Positions 23,439-35,900 of a DNA stretch of 64,000 bases are shown piece after piece (positions within the stretch are counted from its first letter, which is position 1; each line of letters opens with the position of its first letter). The notes under the pieces are model-generated. The model was not told the DNA's origin. It was given only the letters and a program-made list of their open reading frames with translations, and made no database searches. Position numbers and translations under genes: made by a program. Location: NCBI GenBank assembly GCA_036852015.1, contig JAANDG010000010.1:372001-436000 (forward strand), given 5' to 3'. This DNA is from Pelodera strongyloides (lineage: Eukaryota > Nematoda > Chromadorea > Rhabditida > Rhabditidae).

Positions 23439-24385
23439 AAGAGAAAAGAAAAGAGAATCACACGCAGCCTGGACACTCAAGAGTCTGAGGTTTCAGATTT
23501 CCTTGTTTTTGTTCAAGGCTTTCAATTTAGAAAACCTTTTTTTTCATTAATTTATAGTTTGAAGACTATCATCAGCTGAATTATGTAATTACAACACTCA
23601 TTTTTTATTTATTCGTTTATTAAAAAACGTCATCACATTACGTATTACAATTGCGACAAAACAGAGAATTTTCACAGCGGAAGAAATTTAAATACATAAG
23701 AACATAAGATCGACTGTGCCCCACTTCACTTGTTTTATTAATTGATAGCAGTAAAAACTAACAGGAAAATCGATAAGATTGCAACAAATAATAAATAAAA
23801 CATTGTACAATATGCCTTAGATTAATCATCCTAAAAATTAAATTATTAATTATTATTAATTTTTAGAGAATGTTTCATCACCATTACATATGGGACTTCT
23901 GGCGGGCTGGCAATATCCTAATTTCAGTAAATCAACATAACAAATCAGTATTGTGAGCTAATCAATATAAGGAGAGGAAACTCAAAGAAACATGCAAAAT
24001 AAAAAATGACAAACTTTAAAGGAGAATAACGGCAGTTTTGAAACGTATGCTGAAAAAAGCTTTCACAAATGTTATATACAAATGAATATACTTGGAATGA
24101 AAACCGCGTAGCATAGCGCGGTTATTTGCATACGTTTCAGCGGTTATAGTTATAATGCGGTAAGCTTTTCGTGTCAAATTAAGAAAGATGTTACAAATAC
24201 GAAAGCAGTTGCCTTGTAAATCTATATATGTATACAACTACATAGAATAAATAAAATCCGAAAATATTCGAAGGTTCGATAATTATCATGCGTCACAGTT
24301 AGTATAAACTCATGTAGGGTTCTGTCTCTCGCTCTCACTCGCTCTCTCGATCTCTTTCCCTCTTCTCTCTTTCATTCCCTAATTC
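22612..24385. other. Spacer with GA/CT microsatellites
   Basis: No gene is seen. CT tract at 23041-23115 and a long GA tract at 23321-23455. Frames over these tracts give only Ser-Leu or Glu-Arg repeats. A diverged hairpin element begins TTAAAGGAGAATAACGGCAG near 24015 and runs to about 24160. A CT-rich stretch at 24328-24375 is probably in the 3' UTR of the Gly-rich gene. Confidence 0.65.
23321..23455. repeat. GA microsatellite
   Basis: About 130 bp of (GA)n with AAAGA interruptions; the longest such tract together with 49211-49335. Confidence 0.9.
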
Positions 24386-27148
24386 CTACTCTGTTTTTAC
24401 CGTTTTGGCACTCATTGCCTTATTCCAGCCCAATCCCATTCCCATTCCACCCATTCCCATTCCCAGTGGATTGCCCATACTACCGTATCCCATTGAACTG
24501 GGAATCGCAGAACTGCCGTAGCCTAGCCCATTCATAGCGGAAGAGCCACCGTACCCAAGTGGATTCATTCCGGAGGAGCTACCGTAACCAGAGGAAGATC
24601 CACAGCTTCCGCTACCGCACCCGCCACTGCTACTACTGCTCGACGAGTGGTACCGAGTAGCGTCTGAAAACGCAAATGTTTCATACACGGTATAAATATT
24701 GAAAATTGTATTCAAAGTAATTCCTTCCTTTTCACGCAGAAAATATTTCGAAAAGTTGGAATAGAAAAGTTTACAAATAAAACTGCAAGAAAAAAAACCC
24801 ATGTAAGTCTGAGGTCAACATTCTACAGCGGTAAATTATTAATATAACATCTACACATTTTAAAATAAATAACCCCGATGTTTAACTTGTACATAAAATA
24901 CCCCATATAAATGTAAGTCACAAGCATTATCGAAAGTTTTTGAAAAAACGACACAGGTGAATGAGTGTTGCTCTGTGCGTCAAACAACGTTTAAAGCGAA
25001 ATACCGGCCGGTTTTTGAAACACATCGAGTATACCAGCGTTCTTATGCAAATTATGCAAGTGAACATAAATTAGAATAAAAAATCCAGCTAACATCGAGT
25101 AAGTTAGCATAAATACGTAATAACCCAGTTGTCCACGATGCTTTTCAAAAACCGGTCGCAATTTCGCTTTAAGATATTCCTTTTACGATTCAAGAGCGTG
25201 CACCTTTATTCAAGGGAGAAGGAAGTACAAGGTTTGCTTATGACATGTTCCGCAGAGGACCTGAGTACAGGCGTCGAGTTCCAGATGACAAATTGCTCGA
25301 CGTCTTTGGGCTAGGCCAATTCGGTGTTTGCCAAGAAAATCTTCAATACCTTTGAAAGGTTAAAACCTACATTTTTTCTTATTGCCTCCATACATTGTCT
25401 TGTACGAGTAGTTGTTTCCGCTGTTTAAAATTGCTGACGGTCCACTGTCATCATTGCCTGACAAATAAAGTATTTTAATTCAGTGGTAATGGGTACTGGC
25501 GTCACATAAGCGAAAGCTACTTATGGGAATCATACTCATACACTCCATTTATACTTCTATATCTATAAAAAGCTTATGGGGTTTCCAAGTATGGTGAAAA
25601 TTTACAGTATTTTGGAACCACATTAGAATATTTTTTTAATGTTTCATATTATATATGCAGGTTGCATGCAGAAATACGGTAGTATTGACAGAATCACACT
25701 GAATTTTTGGGATACTTGGACTAATTTGGAAAACTCATTATGATCGATAGAAAACACGGGGTTGTGAGAAAAATTCGAAACTTCACATTTTTGTTACCAG
25801 CATAATCAGTTAATGCGCAAGCGCCTTGTACTTGTCATATTACAACAAGATAAACACCCTATATATATTTTCCGTGAAAAATGGGATATGTATGCATAAG
25901 TTGACTGAGCACTATATATACTTTCAGTTTTAAGCGTGCAAAGCTCATCGGTAATAACAAATGCACATTTACCGCATCTCTTACCGCCGTTTCCGCCTCC
26001 TCCACCGCCACAGCTACTGCATCCGCCACCGCTTCCGCCTGTAGGCATTTGTGGTGCTCCGCCGTAAATCCCGTAACCACCCCCCATCCCGCCGAGACCA
26101 CCCAGGCCATACCCACCCATACCGTAGCCGCCCATGCCACCTATAGAATTGTTAATTTATCAGTTAATCTTTCAGATTTTTTATTCACGGATGGCTCATT
26201 ACGGATGGCTCTTTTGTCTTGGGAGACGCTGAAATATTTATTGAAGCTGATCCATTATACTCTTTATACTAAAACTTTTAATAAGAGGAAACCACCTCAA
26301 GGGTATGAACTAGACGACCAGTTCAAAATGACAATATAATTCACTACCAGTGTTCCTAGCCATTGAGTCAAAAGAGTAATAAATAGAGAAAGATTAAACA
26401 TATGCGATAACATGAGCTTTGCCTTTGAGTAATAGGAAATAGGATCTAATGCCCTCAAGGTCAAAGATGATTCCCTAAATCCCAAAAACTAACCGTATCC
26501 ACCCATTCCGCCGCCCATCCCGCCGCCCATTCCACCGTAGCCACCCATCGAGTACGGGTTCATCATACCGTAACCGCCCATCATACTACTGTACGGATTC
26601 ATTGCCATACTGTAGGGACTCATTGCGTACGCTGAAGAAGAGGAAGTGTCTGAAGCGGATGATTTGGCATTTAATATAAGCCTAAGCCTAAGCCTAAGCC
26701 TAAGTCTGGAACAAGCAGCATTTTGCCCACAGTCACTTTTGGCCGCCCTGCCAATTTGGTTTCTGACAACGTAATCCACAACTTAAAGCGAAATAACGGC
26801 CAGTTTTTGAAACGCATTTGGAACATGTAAATTTCCCTAGGATGTATGCTAGTACAGAAGTCGTACAGCAATTTACATACACTACATGGATATACAGCAT
26901 CTGCCATGCGTTTCAAAACTGGCCGTTATACCGCCTTAACAATAGCTTTTAATTATTTTGCACTTTCAATAAATAGAAGTGTACATGCACATGCCTTTAG
27001 ACATATATGACAGAGTGTTGTAGTTGAAAATACATCTAAAATCAAAAATGTTATGTAATTGAAACTAATTACCTAGTGGGTTTATTCCAAAACCCCACTG
27101 ACAGACCGTGGTCCTTGTTAGCATGAAGAGCGTCAAAATGTGCCTCAT
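24386..27148 (-). CDS. Secreted Gly/Ser/Met/Tyr-rich structural-type protein
   Basis: Five exons from the start: 27148-27073, 26649-26494, 26140-25973, 25457-25371 and 24663-24386 (stop TAG), with consistent phase, 254 residues. Residues 1-25 look like a signal peptide (MRHILTLFMLTRTTVCQWG). The body is low-complexity: MGGYGGMGGG, NPYSMGGYG and GLGGLGGMGGGYG blocks, then a Cys segment (GGCSSCGGGGGGNGGKRCG), a short charged/Tyr segment (NYSYKTMYGGNKKK), a Ser-rich Cys segment (SSSGGCGSGSCG), and a final Gly-Met-Leu repeat ending in a basic tail. The composition suggests an extracellular matrix, cuticle or eggshell-type component; this is inference. I know no named family for it. Introns hold two MITEs and a TTAGGC block. 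Confidence 0.82.
24995..25168 (-). mobile_element. MITE family A copy 6 (inverted)
   Basis: TTAA on both sides (24991-24994, 25169-25172). Left end AGCGAAATACCGGCCGGTTT; right end CCGGTCGCAATTTCGCT. It lies in the last intron of the Gly-rich gene, with the interior in reverse orientation. Confidence 0.8.
26678..26706 (-). repeat. Interstitial telomere-type repeat (GCCTAA)
   Basis: Four and a half GCCTAA units (TTAGGC on the minus strand), in the first intron of the Gly-rich gene, close to its acceptor. Confidence 0.85.
26787..26935. mobile_element. TTAA-bounded MITE, family B
   Basis: TTAA flanks at 26783-26786 and 26936-26939. Ends AGCGAAATAACGGCCAGTTT and AAACTGGCCGTTATACCGCC. The interior is unrelated to family A although the ends are similar. 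It lies in the first intron of the Gly-rich gene. Confidence 0.75.
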
Positions 27149-27308
27149 TACTAAATCAAATGTGCTGTAAATACTGGAAATTGTCTTGAACGCTGATGAG
27201 TGATGATCTCATAAGATAAGATGCTACAGTACATACAGTTTAAAATGATAGAATAATTTACTTTTCACACATATGTATGAGGATTGTGACAAAAAAAGTC
27301 GCGTTTAA

Positions 27309-27474
27309 AGCCGCATAACAGCCGGGTTTTGGAACATGTGTAATACCATACATAATTTCTAAATAGTGCGCAATGCTTAGTCTATTTATATTCTAATTGA
27401 GGAAAATATATCATCAAAATATGTGGGAAACCGCAGTTGTCACATACGTTTCAAAAAACGGCTGTTGCATCGCT
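27309..27474. mobile_element. TTAA-bounded MITE, family B-like
   Basis: TTAA flanks. Left end AGCCGCATAACAGCCGGGTT, right end AAAACGGCTGTTGCATCGCT. The interior is not shared with family A. Confidence 0.65.
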
Positions 27475-27531
27475 TTAATAAAATAAACTGCGATTAATAG
27501 CCAGCTAGATCAGGTACTCATTTACACTTAA

Positions 27532-27706
27532 AGCGAATTACCGGCCGGTTTTTGAAACGCATCTGAAATATCAGCATTCTTATGCATTTATGCTAAAAGG
27601 GGTCTATTGGGGTCTATTTTTTATTCAAATTTATGCTTATTTGCATATGAAGCATAGGAAAGCAGGGAGTACTCGATGCGTTTCAAAAACCGACCGGTAT
27701 TTCTCT
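27532..27706 (+). mobile_element. MITE family A copy 7
   Basis: TTAA at 27528-27531 and 27707-27710. Ends AGCGAATTACCGGCCGGTTT and CCGACCGGTATTTCTCT. The interior is altered by a GGGGTCTATT direct repeat. Confidence 0.78.
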
Positions 27707-27905
27707 TTAACATTTTTTTTTCGAAACACCAAAAACTAAATTCATGATGTAAGTCATTCCCAAAAACAAAACAAATTATGAACCAATTTAAACGAGAAAA
27801 TAACCTATTAGAAATGTAATGTAATATGCACAACAATAACATTGCACAGCTAGTAAATTATAAAAGAACTTTTAAGATAAAACCACTACTGTAGTTGCGC
27901 CTTAA

Positions 27906-28294
27906 AGGGGCAGGCCCATCAAAAATAAACCTATATTTACGATACGTTCATAATGACTATCAAGCATTTTTACTACAATATATACAAACTAAATTTCACC
28001 ATTATTCGCACTAGACAACTTTTTTCCAATGCGCTCAACGCATATGTATACCATAAAACTGCAGATTTCAAAGCTATATATGCAAATTTTAATCGCATTA
28101 TAATTTCACGATAAATTTGAATTGACGACAAGGATATTTGCGGCTTTACGGTATACATTTAAGCTGAGCGCATCGAAAAAAGTTTTCCATGGCAAATAAA
28201 TGTGAAATTTATTTTGTATATATTGTAATAAAAATGCTTGATAGTCACTATGAACGTATCGCAAATATAGGTTTACTTTGATGGGCCTGTCCCT
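27906..28294. mobile_element. TTAA-bounded hairpin element D, copy 1
   Basis: 389 bp between TTAA sites (27902-27905, 28295-28298), with ends AGGGGCAGGCCCATCAAA and the inverse. The two arms pair over most of their length (for example TATTACAATATATAC against GTATATATTGTAATA). It is almost the same as 42511-42898. Non-coding; resembles the palindromic TTAA elements known from Caenorhabditis. Confidence 0.85.
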
Positions 28295-29998
28295 TTAAAA
28301 TCATTTGTTCCCTCAAAGTAATATATGCAAATTTATGGTGCCGTGCTGTGCAACTACTGGATCACAATTTGCATAAAATCCATGAAAATGTGGTTGTCAA
28401 ACAAAAGCTTCACAAACCACGTATCATAGCGCTTTAATAAAATAATATGCAAATGTCTGGAATCCATTCTACGATAATTTATGGCCAACATTATGGTCCG
28501 GTCAATGTCAGGCCCTTACTTTTCTCATTCTTTTGTTGTAGAATTCGGCCCTTCAGCGGTATCGGTCAAACTCAAGTGGTACCCTTACCGGCGCTAAGTT
28601 TATTCGGCCTTTTGTCCCTACAAGTGCCCACACAGGGCACGAATTCTGGAGCAAAATTATGAAATAAGTGAACTACGGTCGGTGAAAATTCAGTGACTGA
28701 GTCATAGAGAAATTCATCTGAAATTACCAAATAAAAATAAAACAATAAGCAAATATTGTAAATACCATGGACCAAGGAAACACAAATAAATACATCACAG
28801 GATGGACCCTAACAACGGGTACAACTACCTAAGTGAGAAAGCAAAAAGACACTATATGAGTAAAAAATGGCGTGAGCTTATTGTGGAATAGAGTTCGGGG
28901 CAGTACTATTCCTAGGTTAGTTTTATTTCTTCTTTTGTTTTGGTAATTTGTTATGATGACTTCTGAAAAGTAGAGTATTGCATCTCCGCGCTTCTTCAAC
29001 GGAGTTAGAAACGTAAATTTTCCAACCTGCGGTACGTACACGACCCCCATTTAATCTGTGTCATTTCGGATAATACAGGGTACGAGGGTACATAAAAATT
29101 ACATATCATGCTCTGATTTAGACTAGTATTACAATGTTTGTATTATGCTCATGTAATGTAAACCGATTCCTGGTATTTTTGTTTGTATTCTGACCACCCA
29201 TATGCACTTTTTCGCAATACACGCACGTATAAACCGTACACAATCACATAATATGATGAAGATACACCATTCCGTGAACTTTTAATCACTATGCATTTTG
29301 TGTTCGCAACTCTGAACTGTTAGCTTACGGCTCTTAAGCTTTCTTCGGGCCTGAGACCCTCGAAGAGAACATTCTTATCTCGGAGACGCAGACAGTGCTT
29401 GTGTACACTGTGCGTATCTCCGCTATGCTTCTTCTACAGAGAGTGTAAAGATGCCGGCGCTGAGCTCTATCTCAGAGGGTGGAAAAGAACATTGTCTGAG
29501 GTCAGAGTCCAGAGAAGCTTGTGCTCTGACTGTGCGTCTCTGACTAGCTAACCATTTGCTTCTTCTCTCCATACATACCGCAATAAAGAGAATAAAAACA
29601 ATCTCAGCAATTTTACAATGACTTAGGAACGCCTGTTCTTGAGAAATTTATTTATAGATCTAGTATCCACTAATTTATCGATTTAATGAAGATTCACTAA
29701 CTGATCTGCTGTGTTTTCTGAATTACCTTGAATAAAGTTTGAATTTTCCTGAATTGTATGTTGTGCACCGTGTTCGACATGTTTGTGCTAAAATATGGGC
29801 ATGTATTGCTATTTTATTTATGGTTAATGAAAATTACGCGATATATTACAGCATACACACATTTTCGCTTGTACGATTTTGTATGTGTTTGCATATGGCT
29901 GATTTATCTTCGACTGTTTTACCTTTTTCAAAATGGTCCTTTTTTACCCTCCGTATATATTTCTTTTATGTGTCTCACCATGTTTAGGATGCGGTAGT

Positions 29999-32900
29999 AT
30001 GGGCAACTACAAATCACGACCACCCACGTCGTGTGCAGGTATGTAAATTAATTACCATTAGCCAATTAAGAATCGCCTAAATGTGAATAAAAATAATGTT
30101 GCGAATACTAAATTTGATTTATTGATCACGTGTGTAAAATTCATGTGCGTAAATATTTGATAATTTATTGAGATAAAAAAATACTATTATTAAATATTAA
30201 TTACTTTACCTTTAGATGAATTAAAGAAGAAAATCAGCGAGGGTTATTCAGTTGCCAGGAGCAGGCTAAATGATGATGTTAAATTAAGAACAATTTGGAA
30301 TCCTCTACAGAAGAGTGCTTTGTAAGTTGTTGTTTTTATTTTAAATTTTGCATTGTATTTGTTGAGGTTTTGCGTAGAGTACTGATGAGTTTAGACGTTT
30401 AGACATCGAAGTTGCTAATCAGTACGCTTTTTCCTAATTCCTATAATGTATATTTAGTGTAATGAAAAGTAAGCCGTACCATATGGGGATGTCATCTAAC
30501 CAAAAAATCGTGTATACTTATAAGCAGCACAAAAATATATTATAGACATATGGTGGAAGGAGTTGACACGCCTATTTCTTTTCTTTTTATTAATCGACAA
30601 CTGATGATTTTGTTTCTTTAGCGATGGCCCATTGGACGTTTTCACGCCGCTTTTAACCACTGAAAATGCGGAATCAAAAACGCCACACGGCCTCACGTTA
30701 CTACATATAATTTGTGCGGGAACCACGGAAAATGTAATTATTTTGAATTATTTTGAATTTGCAAAACCCTGGTATTTGAAGTTCTATAGCTAGTTGATGT
30801 GCTCTTTCAAAAAGTGTTGAAATACGTTTCACCAATGCAATAAACCTCGAGCTGTTGGGTTTTTGTTACTGGGGAAATCATACTTAAATATTAATATTAG
30901 TAGACTATTTCATAAATGGCACCTTATTGAATTGCATAGTATAGTGCTAGTAATTGTGCAGTTGGTTTTTGGAATGGTGTTTTGTAAGCATGACATGAGT
31001 ATTTAATGCGGCTATTTATACTCCAATTTACACTGTGAATACGGTATTTTTCACTAGTTCACGTCACACTAACAGACTTATTCAACGTAGACAAAGTAAC
31101 CTAAATACAACTAAATAATGATAATTGCAAAGTTTAGCAAGTCGAAAAACTCCGTCTCGTGCTCACTATATTAGAGGATCCAGCAAGGAAAAAGTTGCTT
31201 TTGGCACACCTTTCGCACAATGGTTTTACCGCTTTACATCTCGCCATTTACAAGGTTCTTTTTATTTTATTTTTAAAAGATTAAAAGATAAACCTAGACG
31301 TAAAAGCAAAGGGTTTTAAAAGTTTCAGGGCTAGGAAGGAGATTTGGAAACAAATTCTAATTAGCATGAGCATAGAAGCGGAGAATGGTATGACCGGTAT
31401 GACAAGTAAAAACCGAATTTTATACAAATATTTAAAGGTATCGGTTCATCTTAAATTGTGTCTGTTTTATTGTTTCTTTATTTTCTATAAGGGATAATAA
31501 AATTTTGGAATACAAAAAGTAGTGTTCTATTTCAATACTCACGGAGATATTAGGCGATAAAGTGGTGCATTGATCGGGCCAAAAATCAATCCACCACTTT
31601 ATCACCTAATATCTCTGTGAGTATTGAAATAGAAACCTACTTTTTGTGTCCCAAATTTTTATTATCCCTTATAGAAAATAAATAAACAAAAAAAACAGGC
31701 ACAATTTAAGGTGAACCGATCCCTTTAATAAACCTATTTTCCAGCAATCTCTTCCACTGATGACCGTTCTACTAGAGCACGGGGCCCATGCGTCACAGAT
31801 CGGCGGTCACAAGTAAGTTTTTCCTAGAAAGTTTTGTTTTTAATTTGTTTTGTACATGCTTTACAGTGTTCTTGACAAGGTTTCTGCATACAGTAGCTAT
31901 CAGGCTATCCCTGTATCCTCCAGCAAAACAGCTGAATAATTTGTATTTTGTCTAGTAATGAGCAATGTTTTAAGTGGTGGTCAAGACGTTCACTGTATCA
32001 ATTGGTGCCCAATGTAGTATGAATTGATGTCCAAAGCGTAAAACGATATACATTTGTGACTAGTGAAGTCGGGTGTTGTCTTTGTCTATACATTGTCCAG
32101 TGATGTCCAACGTAGTGCCGTGGTGTCCAAGAGTGTGTGCTGAGGTGTCGAAAGATGTCAAGAAGTGTCAATGCCCGATATTTTAGGCTTCCCCCTTTAC
32201 ATCTGGCGGCCATGTGCGGATCGGCTCCTCTGATTGAATATCTTCTCGATAATGGGGCCAAATTGACGGAAACCGATTTCGTGCATTTCACTGCGTTGCA
32301 CTGCGCGGCACACTTTGCGCACGATAATGTGAGTCATAGTTCGGAGAGAGAGATATAGAGAGACATTGGAGAGGAGGCAGACAGCAAGATATAGCGTTTG
32401 AAAGAGACTAGAGGAAAGAGAGAGGGAGTATAGAAAGATAGAGAGATAAAGAAAGAGAGGAAGAGGAATAGAAAGAGAGAGAAGGGTAGAAAATTAGTGT
32501 AAGGTAATTTTAGGTTGTCCGATGCCTACTCAAAAAAGGCGCCGATTCAAATTGTTGTGGCGGAGTGAAAGATCGACCACTACACCTTGCATCAAGCAGA
32601 GGTCTAATCAATATCGTTACGATACTGCTCGACGCCGGTGCAGATGGTATATATGTTTCGGATACGCGAATTTTCAGTTTAAAGCGGTGTAACAGGCGGT
32701 TTGTGAAAAGAATTATATGCAATTCTTTTGTGATTATACGAGAAAATCGCTAACGATTTGCACGGGACACAATATCCTCTCTCGCTCTCATGATGCATGT
32801 GTGGAATGTTGTGCCAAAGCCATGGCCTAAATAACAAATGTGAAACTTGAAATCAAACACCGAGCTAGGCAAAACACTGTACTGCAAAGAACAAACTAGA

Positions 32901-35900
32901 AAATTGGTACAAGCTACAGTAATCAATATCATACGAACTCACCAACTAGCACCAATTTCACAATGCATTTTAGTGAACTTGGCCGACGACGAAGGAAATA
33001 CTTCTCTACATTTCGCTGCAAAATCTGGACACTTGCCAGTTATTCAAGTTTTACTTGCAAAGTGTGATAAACCTCAACAGGTAAGATTTTGTGTATGCTG
33101 TTCATGATCTTATTAGAACTTTAGTGAATTTTCAGTGACATCAACTTTCGAATCATATAATCCGTTGTCTTTAAAATTACCTTTTAATACTCTTACCTTA
33201 TATATATCTTTATCAATAATGAATCCTTATCTACAGTAAAATTTTATTACCCGAAGATGCCGTGCAATTTATACCACTCAGTAGCTCTGTGTAAAGTCAT
33301 AAGCTTTGAACCTTGAATAAAGGAGCAGGCTACGTACATAATTACAATTATTTATTGTTTTATTATTAACGAATCGTTTTAGATGGTAGCCGCGCGAAAT
33401 GTCTACGGTGATACGTGTCTTCACCTGGCATGTTATGCTGGAAGGCTTGACGCGGCGAGAGCGCTTATTATAGCAGGAGGAAGCGAACTGCTTATCATGG
33501 TAAATTACATGTATTGTCAAAAATCATAGGGTTCGCTGCGGAATGTTGGCGCCGGACCGTTGGCGCACTCTAGTGTGAGTGGTCAGCACTGCGCGTACAA
33601 ACCTTTCTTCTACAATAAAATAACGATACAAGGGAAGATTCATTATTAGAGGTCAGAGGTCGAAATGCCGGACGCGCAGGCTTCATATGACCCATCTTAT
33701 AAAGTCAAGAGAATCTGATTTTAATTGCTAATTAGGGCACGTGTTTGCAAACCTCTTTTGCTTTGTGTCTTTAGCTATCTTTTATACGTCCATTTAGGAA
33801 AATGTCTTCTCCGAGACGCCGTTACACGCGGCTTGTACGGGAGGCCGTTCTATAGATTTGGCAGCTTTTTTATTGAAACAACCAGGAGTTGATCCCAACT
33901 ATCAGGGACAAGACGGACATACGGGTATGATTTTGAGCTTATGAAACATAGGAGTGTGCGCGGCGCTGTTCTCGCAAACTATTGAGTGAAATTAGGGTAC
34001 AGTCATATGTTATTGCTCATTTAAATATTTGAAAATTTTGCGGCGAAGTCCTTGCGCACTATTCAGTGCGCTGTTGTAAGTGAACCCGTATACTGTCTAC
34101 TTAGCAGAACAGCGATATTGGGTTGATATAATGGTGAATGTGTTTTAATTCTGATATTTTTATTCAGGACAACCATTCTACAGGTTGTCGATTAGTGTAG
34201 TGCTCTATAGCAACGCTACAATACGCTCGTTACCATTTCATTTTATTGCGGTTTTCTTTCAGCCCTGCACTCGGCCTGCTACCATGGTCACGTGCGACTG
34301 GTACAGTTCCTGCTAGACAATGGCGCTGATCAATCATTAGCCGCGCGAGCCGTAGAGACGCCGCTCAAAGCTCCAGGACAAGGTAAATCATTCCAAATTC
34401 AATAAATTGTGCTTATGCTTTTCAACATCATATCCTTTAACTATTGGGTTCGTTTGGACTAGTTGACAGTTGACACTGACGCAATTTTAACTACAGAACG
34501 ATAGCTAGTATACTAACGAAACAGTCTTTTTCTTATTCCTGTTTTTTGAAAGTTTTTTTTTTATTCTTTTTATATATCTTTATGCGGAGTATTTTATTTC
34601 TAGCCCCGGCAACTGGCTCAGTGTCTTCGGCGATCTTAGCTATCACCCGTACGGAACCTCCATCAACACAGTCAAGCATGAACTCGACTATATCGCTCGA
34701 CGATCAGCAAACCCCGGTTCGTCTTATTTTCGATAAGAAGTAAACGTAGCTCATGGTGTCCTCACTAAGTACTTACTGTATGTCACTTGTACTGATGTAG
34801 ATAAATATTATATACAGTGTACAAATCGCGCCAATCTACCTTACATGGATTCCTCACAAAACATATATGTATGTACAGTACCGGTCTTGAGTGTATGTAG
34901 TATTAATTTCGCTGTCAAAGAGCATTTTATCAAGGTAAAATTAATTTGAAACACTGTACGCAGGTAATATGGGCGTACGAAAAAGGACACGATCGTATTG
35001 TGGCGTTGTTGAAACACTACGCGAATCGGCGGCCAGAAGCCGACGTTTGTTCGGAATACAGGTATTGTTATAGAGTACTTTTTCCGTGTTACATTGTGGG
35101 AGCGTTTAAAATATTTTGATGCAGCGATTACATTTTCATACATGCTATCTGCATATCTTGATATACTAGCGTAGTGAACTCGGAGATGATAATGTACTTC
35201 ACCTACTACTGTGGCAGTGATAGTGCATTATACAGTACCTAACATACCGTGGATTACTGTAGTAGTGTAATATTACCGTACAAACTTCAGCTCCGGCGAA
35301 TCGTCATACACCCCTCTTCCCTCACCAATGGGCAAGCTCCGGTCAATGACCAAGGAGAAAGCAGAGATACTGCAATTGAGATCCAGGCTCAGCTCAAAGT
35401 TTCACCTTTCGCTTACCGATATTGATTTTCAGGTACGATTTTGACTAGCTACCATTTTTCTAATGATACTGAGTTACTATAGTTATTCGCTATCATAATG
35501 TTAGCATACTGTAAGTCCAGGTGGGCTTACTATAAGTCGACCTAGCCCTAACCCAAGCTCGAGGACGTCAACCAATGTATCAAGTAGAGTTCGTCGATTA
35601 TTGCGCAGGACCTCTGCGGAACAAGTCATACGATTTGCAACCTAGTATTGCACTACCCTTCTCTGGCCCTCAGGCGCGCGCAGCTAGGACATGTGAATTG
35701 GCGTCCGCGGGAAAAGATTGCAAATTATTTGCATTGACAAACTTGAGACAGAGAGAAACAGTTGAATAAAGAGCATACTTTTTCAGCGTAAAAAGTCTAG
35801 CTGGGTAATATAACGTTCAAGTTACGGTAATAGTTTAGGAAGCTATTGGTAGCGGCTCGTTTGGCAAAGTTTACAAGGGAACGTACCATGGGAGAACGGT

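Larger units (their letters stand above)
27149..29998. other. Divergent intergenic region between Gly-rich and TNNI3K genes
   Basis: The 5' ends of two divergent genes face each other, so promoters of both should lie here; I could not place a TATA box or initiator with confidence. The region contains four transposon fragments (27309-27474, 27532-27706, 27906-28294, about 28315-28433). A stretch of unknown origin near 29330-29540 is rich in CAGAG/CTCTG words. Confidence 0.6.
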
